From positions 14,159 to 78,158 of the forward strand of contig JBGCGJ010000002.1 of assembly GCA_045110675.1 (NCBI GenBank): DNA of 64,000 nt, read 5' to 3'. The stretch comes from JBALVT01 sp045110675 (GTDB taxonomy: Bacteria; Pseudomonadota; Gammaproteobacteria; Pseudomonadales; Halieaceae). The stretch's first letter is position 1. Each line of letters begins with the position of its first letter. Shown here piece by piece: positions 53,967-62,709 of the stretch. A model generated the notes under the pieces. That model did not search any database and was not told the DNA's origin. It saw only the letters and a list, made by a program, of their open reading frames with translations. Made by a program: the position numbers and the translations under genes.

Positions 53967-55417
53967 GCCCGGCTGATTTCCAGGCCCTGCTACCGATATT
54001 GATACTGGCCGGTGGCGCAACTCTGATCATGCTGCAAATTGCTATTCAGCGCAGTATTAAACTGACTAGTGTTTTGACAGTTGTCACTTTCCTGGCTGCA
54101 GCCGTATCGTGTTTCTGGGCTGCAGAGGTGGCCCCCAGAATGGTAACACCACTGCTCAAGGGCGATCACATGGCCCTGCTGTTTTGTGGCGTTTTCACCC
54201 TCGCCGGGTTTGTCACTACTATTCTCTCTGTTGATTACATTGAACAACGCGGAGATGAGCCCGAGGAGTATTTTTTACTGCTAATACTGAGCACCATGGG
54301 GGCATGCGTACTCGCCTACTCTACACATCTTGTTTCACTACTGCTTGGGATGGAGCTACTCTCGGTAGCGTTGTATGCGCTGATTGCTTACCCCGATAAA
54401 TCTATACTCCCGCTGGAGGCAGCCATCAAGTACCTGGTGCTCTCTGGTGCCGCCTCAGCCACCATGCTGTTTGGTTTTGCCCTGCTTTACGCAATAACAG
54501 GAACAATGTCCTTTTCCGAGTTGGGATTACGACTCGCCGCCACTGAAGGCAGTAATGCAATATCGCTATGCGCCGCGGCACTGGTACTTGCGGGATTAGG
54601 ATTCAAGTTGTCTCTGGTGCCATTCCACATGTGGACTCCGGATGTTTACGAAGGCGCTCCATCCCCGGTTACTGGCTTTCTCGCGAGTGTTTCCAAGGCC
54701 GCTGTTTTCATAGCCCTACTTCGCTGGTTTTTGGAATCCAATCTCTTTCAGTTTCCTGTACTGGTCAAGATCACCGGCCTGATGGCCATTTTTAGCATGA
54801 TTGCGGGGAACCTTCTGGCACTTCAACAAGAAAACATAAAGCGCCTTTTAGCCTATTCTTCGATTGCGCATATGGGTTATCTGATCATCATCTTTATGGC
54901 CGCCGGAAGTGTTCAAAACCGTGCGCTGGCGTCCGAGGCCGCGATTTACTACCTGATTGCCTATACCGCCACCACCCTCGCAGCATTTGGCGTGCTTGCC
55001 CTCATATCGGCCGAACAAAACGATCGGGAAAACGTCGAGATTCACCACCTTGGGGGTCTGATGTGGCAAAACCCTCTATTGGCGTGCTTGATGATAGTGG
55101 CTTTACTCTCCCTGGCAGGAATACCACTGACGGCAGGGTTTATCGGAAAATTCTATATATTGACCGCCGCTGTTAGCGGCTACCACTGGGTACTGGTCGC
55201 CAGCTTGATTGTTGGAAGTGCGATCGGCATTTATTATTACCTGCGTATCGTGTTCGAAATGACAAAAAAACCGGATGAGCACCCTTATCAGGTCAATCCA
55301 CCCAGTTCCTGGATGGTTCGCGCCATGTCGAGCTCACTTATTCTAGGTATTTTACTCCTGGGAATGGCGCCACAGCCACTTATGGAGTACATAAGGTCTA
55401 TACTACTGTTAAATTAG
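53963..55417 (+). CDS. nuoN: NADH-quinone oxidoreductase subunit N
   Basis: This 484-residue antiporter-like subunit closes the operon. The ATG overlaps the nuoM stop (ATGA). It shows LLGMELLSVALYALIAY with the membrane Glu, VPFHMWTPDVYEGAPSPVTG and NIKRLLAYSSIAHMGYLIII. An upstream in-frame ATG at 53858 lies inside nuoM and is not used. Confidence 0.96.
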   Translation: MSPADFQALLPILILAGGATLIMLQIAIQRSIKLTSVLTVVTFLAAAVSCFWAAEVAPRMVTPLLKGDHMALLFCGVFTLAGFVTTILSVDYIEQRGDEPEEYFLLLILSTMGACVLAYSTHLVSLLLGMELLSVALYALIAYPDKSILPLEAAIKYLVLSGAASATMLFGFALLYAITGTMSFSELGLRLAATEGSNAISLCAAALVLAGLGFKLSLVPFHMWTPDVYEGAPSPVTGFLASVSKAAVFIALLRWFLESNLFQFPVLVKITGLMAIFSMIAGNLLALQQENIKRLLAYSSIAHMGYLIIIFMAAGSVQNRALASEAAIYYLIAYTATTLAAFGVLALISAEQNDRENVEIHHLGGLMWQNPLLACLMIVALLSLAGIPLTAGFIGKFYILTAAVSGYHWVLVASLIVGSAIGIYYYLRIVFEMTKKPDEHPYQVNPPSSWMVRAMSSSLILGILLLGMAPQPLMEYIRSILLLN

Positions 55418-55446
55418 ACCAGCCAGGTTAGATCAAGGAGATAGAA

Positions 55447-55848
55447 ATGCTTCAATCAGTTAACCTTCGCGACTACATGCAGACAAATCCCGTTAAAGTG
55501 CGGGAGGAAGACAACGTCCTGGAAGCGATGCAGGTCATCATCGATAACAAAATCTCCGGTGTCTGCGTGATCGATTCCGAAGAGAAGCTGGTTGGGATTT
55601 TGTCTGAGCTGGACTGTCTCAGAGCAGTACTGAGTGCCGTATACAATGAGGGAGGTGTTGGCCGTGTCAAAGACTACATGGCAAACGACAACCTGGTTGT
55701 CGCACACCCCAATGAAGATATTGTCGATGTTGCTCAGGATATGCTGCTCAAAAACAAGAGACGGCGTCCGGTAGTTGAGGATGGCAAACTAGTGGGCCAG
55801 ATAACCTGTCGGCAACTACTGAGTGCCGTTAAAAAATTTCAAAGCTGA
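55447..55848 (+). CDS. Two-CBS-domain protein
   Basis: This 133-residue protein consists of a CBS pair: LRDYMQTNPVKVREEDNVLE to KLVGILSELDCLRAVL, and VKDYMANDNLVVAHPNEDIV to GKLVGQITCRQLL. CBS pairs bind adenine nucleotides and report energy state. A strong AAGGAG precedes the ATG. It lies 29 bases after nuoN, so it may be the last gene of the nuo transcript and could sense nucleotide levels, which is only inference. Confidence 0.9.
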   Translation: MLQSVNLRDYMQTNPVKVREEDNVLEAMQVIIDNKISGVCVIDSEEKLVGILSELDCLRAVLSAVYNEGGVGRVKDYMANDNLVVAHPNEDIVDVAQDMLLKNKRRRPVVEDGKLVGQITCRQLLSAVKKFQS

Positions 55849-56022
55849 GTAATCGGGCAAAGCCCCATGGAATGCGGACATTGGCGAATCCGCGGTAAAC
55901 TGAAAATCCAAATTTCGAGGCAAATTGAATCCTTTTATCGTATTGCGCCTCCCGCTATCGCATAATGTGCACATAGCATCCAAGTCCTTCGTATTCATTT
56001 CTCCCAATAAGCCACAGATCAT

Positions 56023-58335
56023 ATGATTAAACCGATACCCCAACTTCTCGCGGAAGAGCTTCGCGTGCGTGAATCTCAGATTGTTGCAGCCGTAAAACTG
56101 TTGGACGAAGGGGCTACTGTGCCATTCATTTCGCGCTATAGAAAGGAAGTGACGGGTGGTCTTGATGATACGCAAATGCGTTTGGTAGAAGAGAGACTCA
56201 ACTATCTGCGCGAGCTCGATGATCGTCGTCAAACGATAATCAAGAGCATAGATGAACAGGGCAAACTAAACCCTGAGTTGAAAAAATCAATTCTGGAGGC
56301 AGACACCAAAAATCGACTCGAAGATCTCTATCTTCCCTACAAACAAAAACGACGCACCAAAGCACAGATCGCCAGGGAGGCAGGACTCGAGCCACTAGCC
56401 ATTACCCTTCTTGAAGATCCAAGCCAACAACCTGAAATTGTTGCCGAAAATTTTCTCAACCCGGACCTGGGAATTGAAGACAGCAAAGCTGCCCTGGACG
56501 GTGCAAAGCAAATTTTGATGGAAAGATTCGCCGAGAATGCCGATTTGCTCGCCATGGTTCGTTTGTTCCTGCAAGAAAATTCCCTGCTGGCATCGCGTGT
56601 GGTTGATGGAAAAGAAAAAGAGGGCGCAAAATTTGGTGATTATTTCGAGCATACTGAACCATTGTCAAAAACTCCTTCGCATCGAGCACTGGCAATGTTC
56701 CGCGGTCGCAATGAGGGAATATTGAATATCAGTTTGATGATGGATGTTGAGGAAAAACCCACTGATGCACATCCCTGTGAGGCCATGATTGCTGACTTCT
56801 GGCAACTCAGATTCCAAGACCGGCCCGCTGACAAGTGGCTCGCCGAGACAGTGCGCTGGACATGGAGAGTCAAACTTCTAACCCACCTACAAACTGACCT
56901 GTTCAGCACGCTTCGAGAGAGCGCCGAACGGGAGGCTATTCGTGTGTTCGCCGGTAATCTTAAAGATCTGCTGCTTGCGGCGCCAGCCGGGGCGAAAGCA
57001 ACGATCGGGCTCGATCCGGGCTTGCGCACCGGAGTGAAAATCGCAGTGATCGACGCCAACGGTAAAGTGCTAGACCACGGCGCGATATTTCCAACAATGC
57101 CGCAAAAGCGAACCCAAGAAGCCGAGGCGACGCTTTTGCGCATGTTTAAAAAATACAGCGTTGAACTGATTGCTATAGGAAATGGTACTGCCAGTCGGGA
57201 AACGGATAAATTTGTAGGGGATCTGTTGAGTTCTAACCCAGACTTGAACGTACAAAAAGTCATGGTCAACGAATCCGGGGCCTCAATCTATTCCGCGTCT
57301 GAACTGGCAGCAAAAGAATTTCCCGATTTGGACGTTACCATTCGCGGAGCGGTGTCGATTGCCCGGCGCTTGCAAGACCCACTTGCCGAGCTGGTGAAGA
57401 TCGATCCAAAATCAATTGGCGTTGGACAATACCAACACGACGTCAGCCAAGTCTTGCTCGCTCGGCAACTCGATTCCGTCGTTGAAGATTGTGTAAACGC
57501 CGTGGGTGTAGACGTGAATACCGCTTCTCCCCCGCTGCTAGCACGCGTTTCGGGTCTAAACCAAACCATTGCAAACAATATCGTTTCACTCAGGGACGAA
57601 AAAGGTAGCTTCGAAAACCGAAAAGCACTGTTAAAAGTTCCACGTTTTGGCGACAAGACTTTTGAACAAGCCGCGGGTTTTTTGAGAATCATGAATGGTG
57701 ACAATCCACTGGATGCATCCGCGGTACACCCGGAAGCTTATGGTGTAGTAGAAAGCATTGCTGCGAAGAAGGAACGCGAAGTGAGAAGCCTGATCGGAGA
57801 TTCGAGCTTATTGCGCAGCATCGAACCTGAAATATATACGACTGAAACACATGGCCTACCCACGATAAAGGATATTATTGCAGAGCTAGACAAACCTGGA
57901 AGAGATCCACGTCCAGAGTTTAAAGTTGCTGAATTTAAGGATGGAGTTGAAAAAATTTCAGACTTAACACCAGATATGGTCTTGGAAGGAACCATCACAA
58001 ACGTCACCAATTTTGGCGCGTTCGTCGATGTCGGTGTACATCAGGACGGGCTCGTCCACATTTCCGCACTGTCGAATACGTTCGTCAAAGACCCGCGCGA
58101 TGTCGTAAACGCGGGCGATATAGTTAAGGTCAAGGTGATTGAAGTGGACGAAGCGAGGAAGCGAATAGCGCTAACTATGAGACTGACGGACAAAGCGGGT
58201 GAATCTAATAACAAAAAACCAGATAGCAAACATCGAGGTCACAACAAAAAACCTGCTCGCCCGCATAAAGTGAACACTCCTGTAGTTAACAATGCATTCG
58301 CTGATGCATTTGCCAAAGCGAAAAAACAAAGCTGA
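56023..58335 (+). CDS. tex: RNA-binding transcription accessory protein Tex
   Basis: This 770-residue protein has the full Tex layout: N-terminal helical domain (RYRKEVTGGLDDTQMR), YqgF/RNase H-like core (TIGLDPGLRTGVKIAVIDA), helix-hairpin-helix region (VGVDVNTASPPLLARVSGL) and a C-terminal S1 domain (about 650-720, LEGTITNVTNFGAFVDVGVH). The tail is Lys/His-rich. Tex binds nucleic acid and influences transcription and stress tolerance. The ribosome site is weak. It follows the CBS gene by 174 bases. Confidence 0.96.
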   Translation: MIKPIPQLLAEELRVRESQIVAAVKLLDEGATVPFISRYRKEVTGGLDDTQMRLVEERLNYLRELDDRRQTIIKSIDEQGKLNPELKKSILEADTKNRLEDLYLPYKQKRRTKAQIAREAGLEPLAITLLEDPSQQPEIVAENFLNPDLGIEDSKAALDGAKQILMERFAENADLLAMVRLFLQENSLLASRVVDGKEKEGAKFGDYFEHTEPLSKTPSHRALAMFRGRNEGILNISLMMDVEEKPTDAHPCEAMIADFWQLRFQDRPADKWLAETVRWTWRVKLLTHLQTDLFSTLRESAEREAIRVFAGNLKDLLLAAPAGAKATIGLDPGLRTGVKIAVIDANGKVLDHGAIFPTMPQKRTQEAEATLLRMFKKYSVELIAIGNGTASRETDKFVGDLLSSNPDLNVQKVMVNESGASIYSASELAAKEFPDLDVTIRGAVSIARRLQDPLAELVKIDPKSIGVGQYQHDVSQVLLARQLDSVVEDCVNAVGVDVNTASPPLLARVSGLNQTIANNIVSLRDEKGSFENRKALLKVPRFGDKTFEQAAGFLRIMNGDNPLDASAVHPEAYGVVESIAAKKEREVRSLIGDSSLLRSIEPEIYTTETHGLPTIKDIIAELDKPGRDPRPEFKVAEFKDGVEKISDLTPDMVLEGTITNVTNFGAFVDVGVHQDGLVHISALSNTFVKDPRDVVNAGDIVKVKVIEVDEARKRIALTMRLTDKAGESNNKKPDSKHRGHNKKPARPHKVNTPVVNNAFADAFAKAKKQS

Positions 58336-58397
58336 AAAAAACAAAATGAACTCGAAGCTGAGGCAAAACTATTTCACATTCAGAGAGGTTTAGACGG

Positions 58398-59678
58398 TTA
58401 CAAACCAGACCAGTTTTCTTTCCACGCCTCAAATTCTGCGGCGGGTAACGGACGGGTAAAGAAGTAACCCTGAACATAGTCGCAGCCCATTTCTTGCAAC
58501 AATTCAAGACTCTCCCTGTCCTCAATACCTTCCGCGACAGCTCTCATGTCGAAAAGATGTGCGGTATCAATCATAATTCTAACCAATTCCCTATCCAATA
58601 AATCATCTTTCATCGATTTCACAAAATACTGATCAATCTTCAGTTCGCCAGCCGGGATGTGTTTAAAATAGGCCATAGAAGAGTAACCCGTGCCGAAGTC
58701 GTCAATAGATAACTCGACACCGAGATTTTTGAGATGCGTTAAATTTTGGAAGCCTGACTCTTTATCATCAATGACGGCAGACTCGGTGATCTCCAAGGTA
58801 ATGCTGCTCTCTTCCACGCCCCATATGGTGATGCTGTCTTCAATTAGAGCGAGCAAATTGGGGTTACTCACCAACTCTGCCTGAACGTTAATTGCCATGG
58901 ACATTTCCGAGTGCTTTTGCCATGACTTTAGCTGGCGAAAAGCAGTGTGCAAAATCCACTTAGTCAAAAGATAGCTACTTCCCAGAGCCTCTGCCAACTC
59001 GACAGCGCGCTCGGGCGATACAAATTCACCACTGGACAACTGCCATCGCAAAACAGCTTCAGCGTGATCGGCCAGTCCAGTCGCCAAATTTATCTTCGGT
59101 TGATAGTACAATTGGAAGTTGTTGTCGTGCAGCGTCTCACGAAATAGTTTCTCCAGTTGAAAGTCTTGTTTAGCGCTGTGCCTTTGATCGGAAAATTTTT
59201 CCAGTTGATGATCACCGCCGCGCCTGATGTGAGCTAAGGAGGCCTCAGCCATAGACAGTATTGAAAGTGTGTCGGCCTCACCGGGCTTACCCACAGCAAT
59301 ACCAACATTGACTTTGTTAGGTACTGTTTCCTCGCCAATAAGCCGATCCTGTTCTAGTACTAGCGTTACCTTGTTGACCGCCAAAGCAATAAATCCTGGG
59401 CTAGTTAAACCCGGTAGAATAAATCCAAAGTGATGACTACCGACGCGAAAAACGGTGTCGGAAAACTTGCTAATATCCTGTAGTTTTCCGCTGGCCTCAG
59501 AAATCAATAAATCACCCTGATCATAACCAAAACGATGATTTATCTGGGTTAGGTTTCCGATATCAATCAACAACAAGCCTAGCAAGGTACCCTTTTCTTT
59601 TCCCTGCTCAACATATTGCTCAAGTGACTTTAAAAATTCTGGACGCCTTATGTCAGGTATGCTCACCTTCGGTAGCAT
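58398..59678 (-). CDS. Degenerate GGDEF plus EAL cyclic-di-GMP phosphodiesterase candidate
   Basis: This 426-residue cytoplasmic protein has a GGDEF-fold domain (about 1-160) in which the signature is GSHHF (80-84), so it cannot make cyclic-di-GMP. The EAL domain (about 175-426) reads EAVLRW (207-212), a Leu-to-Val change, but keeps Asn264, the ITES Glu, Asp326-Asp327 of DDFGTG, Lys347, Glu383 and Gln403, so hydrolysis of cyclic-di-GMP to pGpG is plausible. No sensor or membrane segment is seen. It starts four bases after the HD-GYP stop and is probably cotranscribed with it. Confidence 0.9.
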   Translation of the reverse strand: MLPKVSIPDIRRPEFLKSLEQYVEQGKEKGTLLGLLLIDIGNLTQINHRFGYDQGDLLISEASGKLQDISKFSDTVFRVGSHHFGFILPGLTSPGFIALAVNKVTLVLEQDRLIGEETVPNKVNVGIAVGKPGEADTLSILSMAEASLAHIRRGGDHQLEKFSDQRHSAKQDFQLEKLFRETLHDNNFQLYYQPKINLATGLADHAEAVLRWQLSSGEFVSPERAVELAEALGSSYLLTKWILHTAFRQLKSWQKHSEMSMAINVQAELVSNPNLLALIEDSITIWGVEESSITLEITESAVIDDKESGFQNLTHLKNLGVELSIDDFGTGYSSMAYFKHIPAGELKIDQYFVKSMKDDLLDRELVRIMIDTAHLFDMRAVAEGIEDRESLELLQEMGCDYVQGYFFTRPLPAAEFEAWKENWSGL

Positions 59679-59682
59679 CCAA

Positions 59683-60912
59683 TCAGAGCTGAATAGCTGT
59701 CATGTCAATGCCATAGGCATTGGGTTCGAGACTGTTGACGATCTCCAGTGGGAGACCATCATCGGTCTCCTTGACGGTAAACAAATCAATCATCTTAATG
59801 TCATCGAGCGGTTTACGATTTTCATCGAGCAACACCATTACCCTGGGCCTCAACCGTCTGGTCGGATATTCTGCAGCTACCACCGCTACTTCACCCGATG
59901 AAAGCTCAACAAGAGAACCTGCAGGGTAGATTCCTATTGCCTGAATAAACTCTTCAACTAACTCGGACTGAAAGTCTATATCTCTCCATTCGTATATTTT
60001 TTTGATGGCCTGAGCTGGCGGGATTCCCCTTGCATAACTGCGGTGGCTAGTTATCGCGTCATAGCAATCTACGATGGCAGCGATTCGAGCAAAAACTGGG
60101 ATAGTATCTCCTTTAATTCCTCTGGGATATCCCGAACCATCATGCCGTTCGTGGTGACTCGCGACCATATCGATCACGTCCTGATTCAACACTCCATTTT
60201 CATTGATGGCGTCGACACCAAGTTCAACATGCTCTTTTACCTGTTCGAATTCTTCCGCAGTCAGCGGCCTCTCAACACTCAATAGATTCTTGTCCAGCTG
60301 AAGCTTTCCCACATCGAATAGCAATGCACCGAGAGCAAGAGATCGTAAATCGGATTTCGGTAGGCCTATCTGACGCCCCAGGGACACAGCCCATATTGAG
60401 GCTCCCAGGGAATGCTGATAGGTATAATGATCCTCTTGCTTCATCCGTGCCAGCCAGATACAGGCATCAGGATTACGGCTAATGCTACGAATCATGGGGT
60501 CAACCGCTTGTTTTAGTTTGGAGACGTCTAGCGCGCTTCCAGCGGCAGCACTTTCAAAAATACTCTCAATGCTATCGGACAATGCTGCGACTGCTATTTG
60601 AGCTTCGGGATATTCCTGATCCCAGTCAACAGAATCTGCGTAGGGTTTTAGGGTTTTGTTGGGAAATAATTCCGCTTTCGTCTTTCTAGGGCGTTGATCG
60701 GACAGTGCGCGAATCGATGATTCAGGGATTTTACTTAGTCCGCAATCAATATACACATAGTCACAAGTGCTGCGCAATTTGGCGATTTCTTGATCGCTGC
60801 GAATGATAAATCCCTGCAGTGCAAAAGAGGTTTCGAGCCAAGGCCGATCGAGATTGGCCACGTGCATCCCCACCTCCAGGTTCTTGCAGTATATTTTGAC
60901 GATTTCGGCCAC
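59683..60912 (-). CDS. DUF3391 and HD-GYP protein with altered HD dyad
   Basis: This 409-residue protein starts at a GTG with AGGA upstream. An N-terminal DUF3391 region (about 1-130, with KNLEVGMHVANLDRPWLE) precedes an HD-GYP domain (about 140-320). The GYP part HHERHDGSGYP (253-263) is normal, and candidate ligands His167 and His228 are present, but the HD dyad reads FD (199-200, LLFDVGK), losing one metal-binding His. It may be a weak or inactive cyclic-di-GMP or pGpG hydrolase. It is upstream of the EAL gene in the same unit. Confidence 0.9.
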   Translation of the reverse strand: MAEIVKIYCKNLEVGMHVANLDRPWLETSFALQGFIIRSDQEIAKLRSTCDYVYIDCGLSKIPESSIRALSDQRPRKTKAELFPNKTLKPYADSVDWDQEYPEAQIAVAALSDSIESIFESAAAGSALDVSKLKQAVDPMIRSISRNPDACIWLARMKQEDHYTYQHSLGASIWAVSLGRQIGLPKSDLRSLALGALLFDVGKLQLDKNLLSVERPLTAEEFEQVKEHVELGVDAINENGVLNQDVIDMVASHHERHDGSGYPRGIKGDTIPVFARIAAIVDCYDAITSHRSYARGIPPAQAIKKIYEWRDIDFQSELVEEFIQAIGIYPAGSLVELSSGEVAVVAAEYPTRRLRPRVMVLLDENRKPLDDIKMIDLFTVKETDDGLPLEIVNSLEPNAYGIDMTAIQL

Positions 60913-61084
60913 TTGACGTCCTATTCAACTACTACTTTCGAAATATAATCACCTTGGAGAGTATAGTTTTTATTGCTCAAAGCCCACTAACATGTATCGA
61001 AAACAGAGAATTAGTCGATTCACGTGATTCACTTCGCATTAATGGCTACTAACTTGTGCTCTAGATTAAATTTCAACCGACGTT

Positions 61085-62023
61085 TTACCAAACAATATTT
61101 TCCGCCTTCAGACGCAGGCTCTCTGTTTCACCATTTTTTGTTATTGATGACGACCATCGCCCAAAGCGCATCAGCACCTCTGGGTTGGAGTACAGCAAAG
61201 GTAAAGCGAGTAATGCTGAGTCACCCGCACCATTCAGTATGACCAGGTGCTCAGGCTTGTCCGGAGTATTCAGTAGCGCCAAGTTTTTCCACTCCACTTG
61301 CACACCGTGGCGTATCTGTCTGTTAATCGCCTCTCTCAAGGACCTAAGTTCCCGAAGTAATTCTAGACACTGACTACGAACACGACTCATGTTTCTTGTA
61401 GCATGAAACTGGATTTGAATCTCATCAACGTCACTGATGCATACAGCCCCGTCTTGAGTGAAGTTCCACAATGGACTAATCGGTGCTATGGAAAGCGGTA
61501 CCGAATCACGATCCTCCGCCTCTCTTAGCATAGAGCTGCAATTTTTCCGCGAACAAAATTCCATCAGTACTCGTTGTTCATACGCTCTTTGTTGGTCTGC
61601 GCGAGGATGGGCAAGCACAATCATTCGATCAGCGATCGTCAGTCCAATCGTTCCAGAGGCAGTCTCCGAAAGATCTACGGGAAAGCCTGACTCCACATCT
61701 TCCAATGCGATCAGTAACTGGGAGGCAAAACGATCCACAGACGTTGCCCAGCCAGTAAGCTTAGTGTCGTCATTTTTTTCACTCCCCTCTTTTCGGGCGA
61801 GATCTGCCTCAGCGATGTAGGTTTCTACGAGCTCTCGCAAGGCAACAATGGCGAATTCTACTCTATGGTTCTGAGGAGATTGTCGGACCGCCGATACTGT
61901 GCGATCAAAGAGGGAGTCCGTCCGCTCCGCATCGGACATCTCTGCAAAGACTGCGCGAGAAAACACGATGAGGCTTCCAAGTAAGAAAAGCGTGGGAAGA
62001 TATAGGCGCTCGAATTTAAGGAT
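61085..62023 (-). CDS. Exported protein of unknown family, best start is a non-standard ATC
   Basis: The frame is open from a stop at 62042-62044 region down to 61085. The first standard codon is GTG at 61964-61966, but that falls inside a hydrophobic stretch. Upstream, the ATC at 62021-62023 lies seven bases after GAGG and opens a textbook signal peptide, reading (M)LKFERLYLPTLFLLGSLI and on to RAVFA before EMSD. This gives 312 residues. I recognise no family: the mature part is mostly helical and polar with a CSRKNC pair and a C-terminal ENIVW. Either ATC is used or the ATG was lost. It is divergent from the YHS gene. Confidence 0.6.
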   Translation of the reverse strand: MLKFERLYLPTLFLLGSLIVFSRAVFAEMSDAERTDSLFDRTVSAVRQSPQNHRVEFAIVALRELVETYIAEADLARKEGSEKNDDTKLTGWATSVDRFASQLLIALEDVESGFPVDLSETASGTIGLTIADRMIVLAHPRADQQRAYEQRVLMEFCSRKNCSSMLREAEDRDSVPLSIAPISPLWNFTQDGAVCISDVDEIQIQFHATRNMSRVRSQCLELLRELRSLREAINRQIRHGVQVEWKNLALLNTPDKPEHLVILNGAGDSALLALPLLYSNPEVLMRFGRWSSSITKNGETESLRLKAENIVW

Positions 62024-62256
62024 GTGCGAACCTCATTTTGATCCTCTCAATTTTCCCATGTCAAGGCGATGATCGTGTGTCACTATAGAATTTTCTGGAT
62101 AACGGAGTAAATAGCTGCGCGACCATAGACGACACGGCGCTGACAGCCGCCAAAAGTCAGCCTCTTTTAGGAAGATGAGGTGCGAAGTAACCGGGAACCA
62201 AATGAACTCAATGGTGCCAAAACTTGATTGATTACATCAGCGGGAGTATTAAGAAC

Positions 62257-62706
62257 ATGTGTCGACGGATCTTATTAGCGATTTTAGTATCCCTATTTTC
62301 GGTAACAACCTCATTTGGCGAGCAAATTAGAGACTGTGCACCCGAAGGCCTCGCGGTTGGGGGTTACGATCTGGTCAGTTACCATCAGGAGAACGGCCCA
62401 AGAATGGGGCTTGAAAGTCATGTCGCGCAAATTGATGGATTGAACTACCGCTTCTCCAGCGCATCCCATCTTGAGATTTTCAATCTCGCCCCCCAAAAGT
62501 ATCTCCCGGTGTATCAGGGCTGGTGTGCAGCTACTTTAGCGATGGGCCGCCTAGCCTGTCCAGACTATACCAATTACAAAATCGAAGAGGGTAGTCTATT
62601 GTTCTTTGAGCTTGCGGGATTTACCAATGGGCGAACAGTCTGGAATAGCGACCCCGCTGGTTTTCGCAAGCGAGCGGACTCAAACTTCGAAAAACTACTC
62701 AGATAG
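62257..62706 (+). CDS. Periplasmic YHS-domain protein
   Basis: The ATG at 62257 gives 149 residues with a signal peptide (CRRILLAILVSLFSVTTSFG). The YHS-like domain runs from VGGYDLVSYHQENGP through NYRFSSASHLEIFNLAPQKYLPVYQGWCAA. YHS domains are found with metal transport and copper proteins; here Cys residues in RDCAPEG, GWCAA and LACPDY could bind metal or form disulfides. A TTG further upstream is an alternative start but spoils the signal peptide. It precedes the TAXI gene by three bases. Confidence 0.8.
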   Translation: MCRRILLAILVSLFSVTTSFGEQIRDCAPEGLAVGGYDLVSYHQENGPRMGLESHVAQIDGLNYRFSSASHLEIFNLAPQKYLPVYQGWCAATLAMGRLACPDYTNYKIEEGSLLFFELAGFTNGRTVWNSDPAGFRKRADSNFEKLLR

Positions 62707-62709
62707 TCC

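Noticed and set aside
62024..62256. Possible cyclic-di-GMP (GEMM) riboswitch before the YHS gene
   Set aside because: Some CAAAA and GCC-rich stems are suggestive near the cyclic-di-GMP genes, but the conserved GEMM core and tetraloop receptor are not there.
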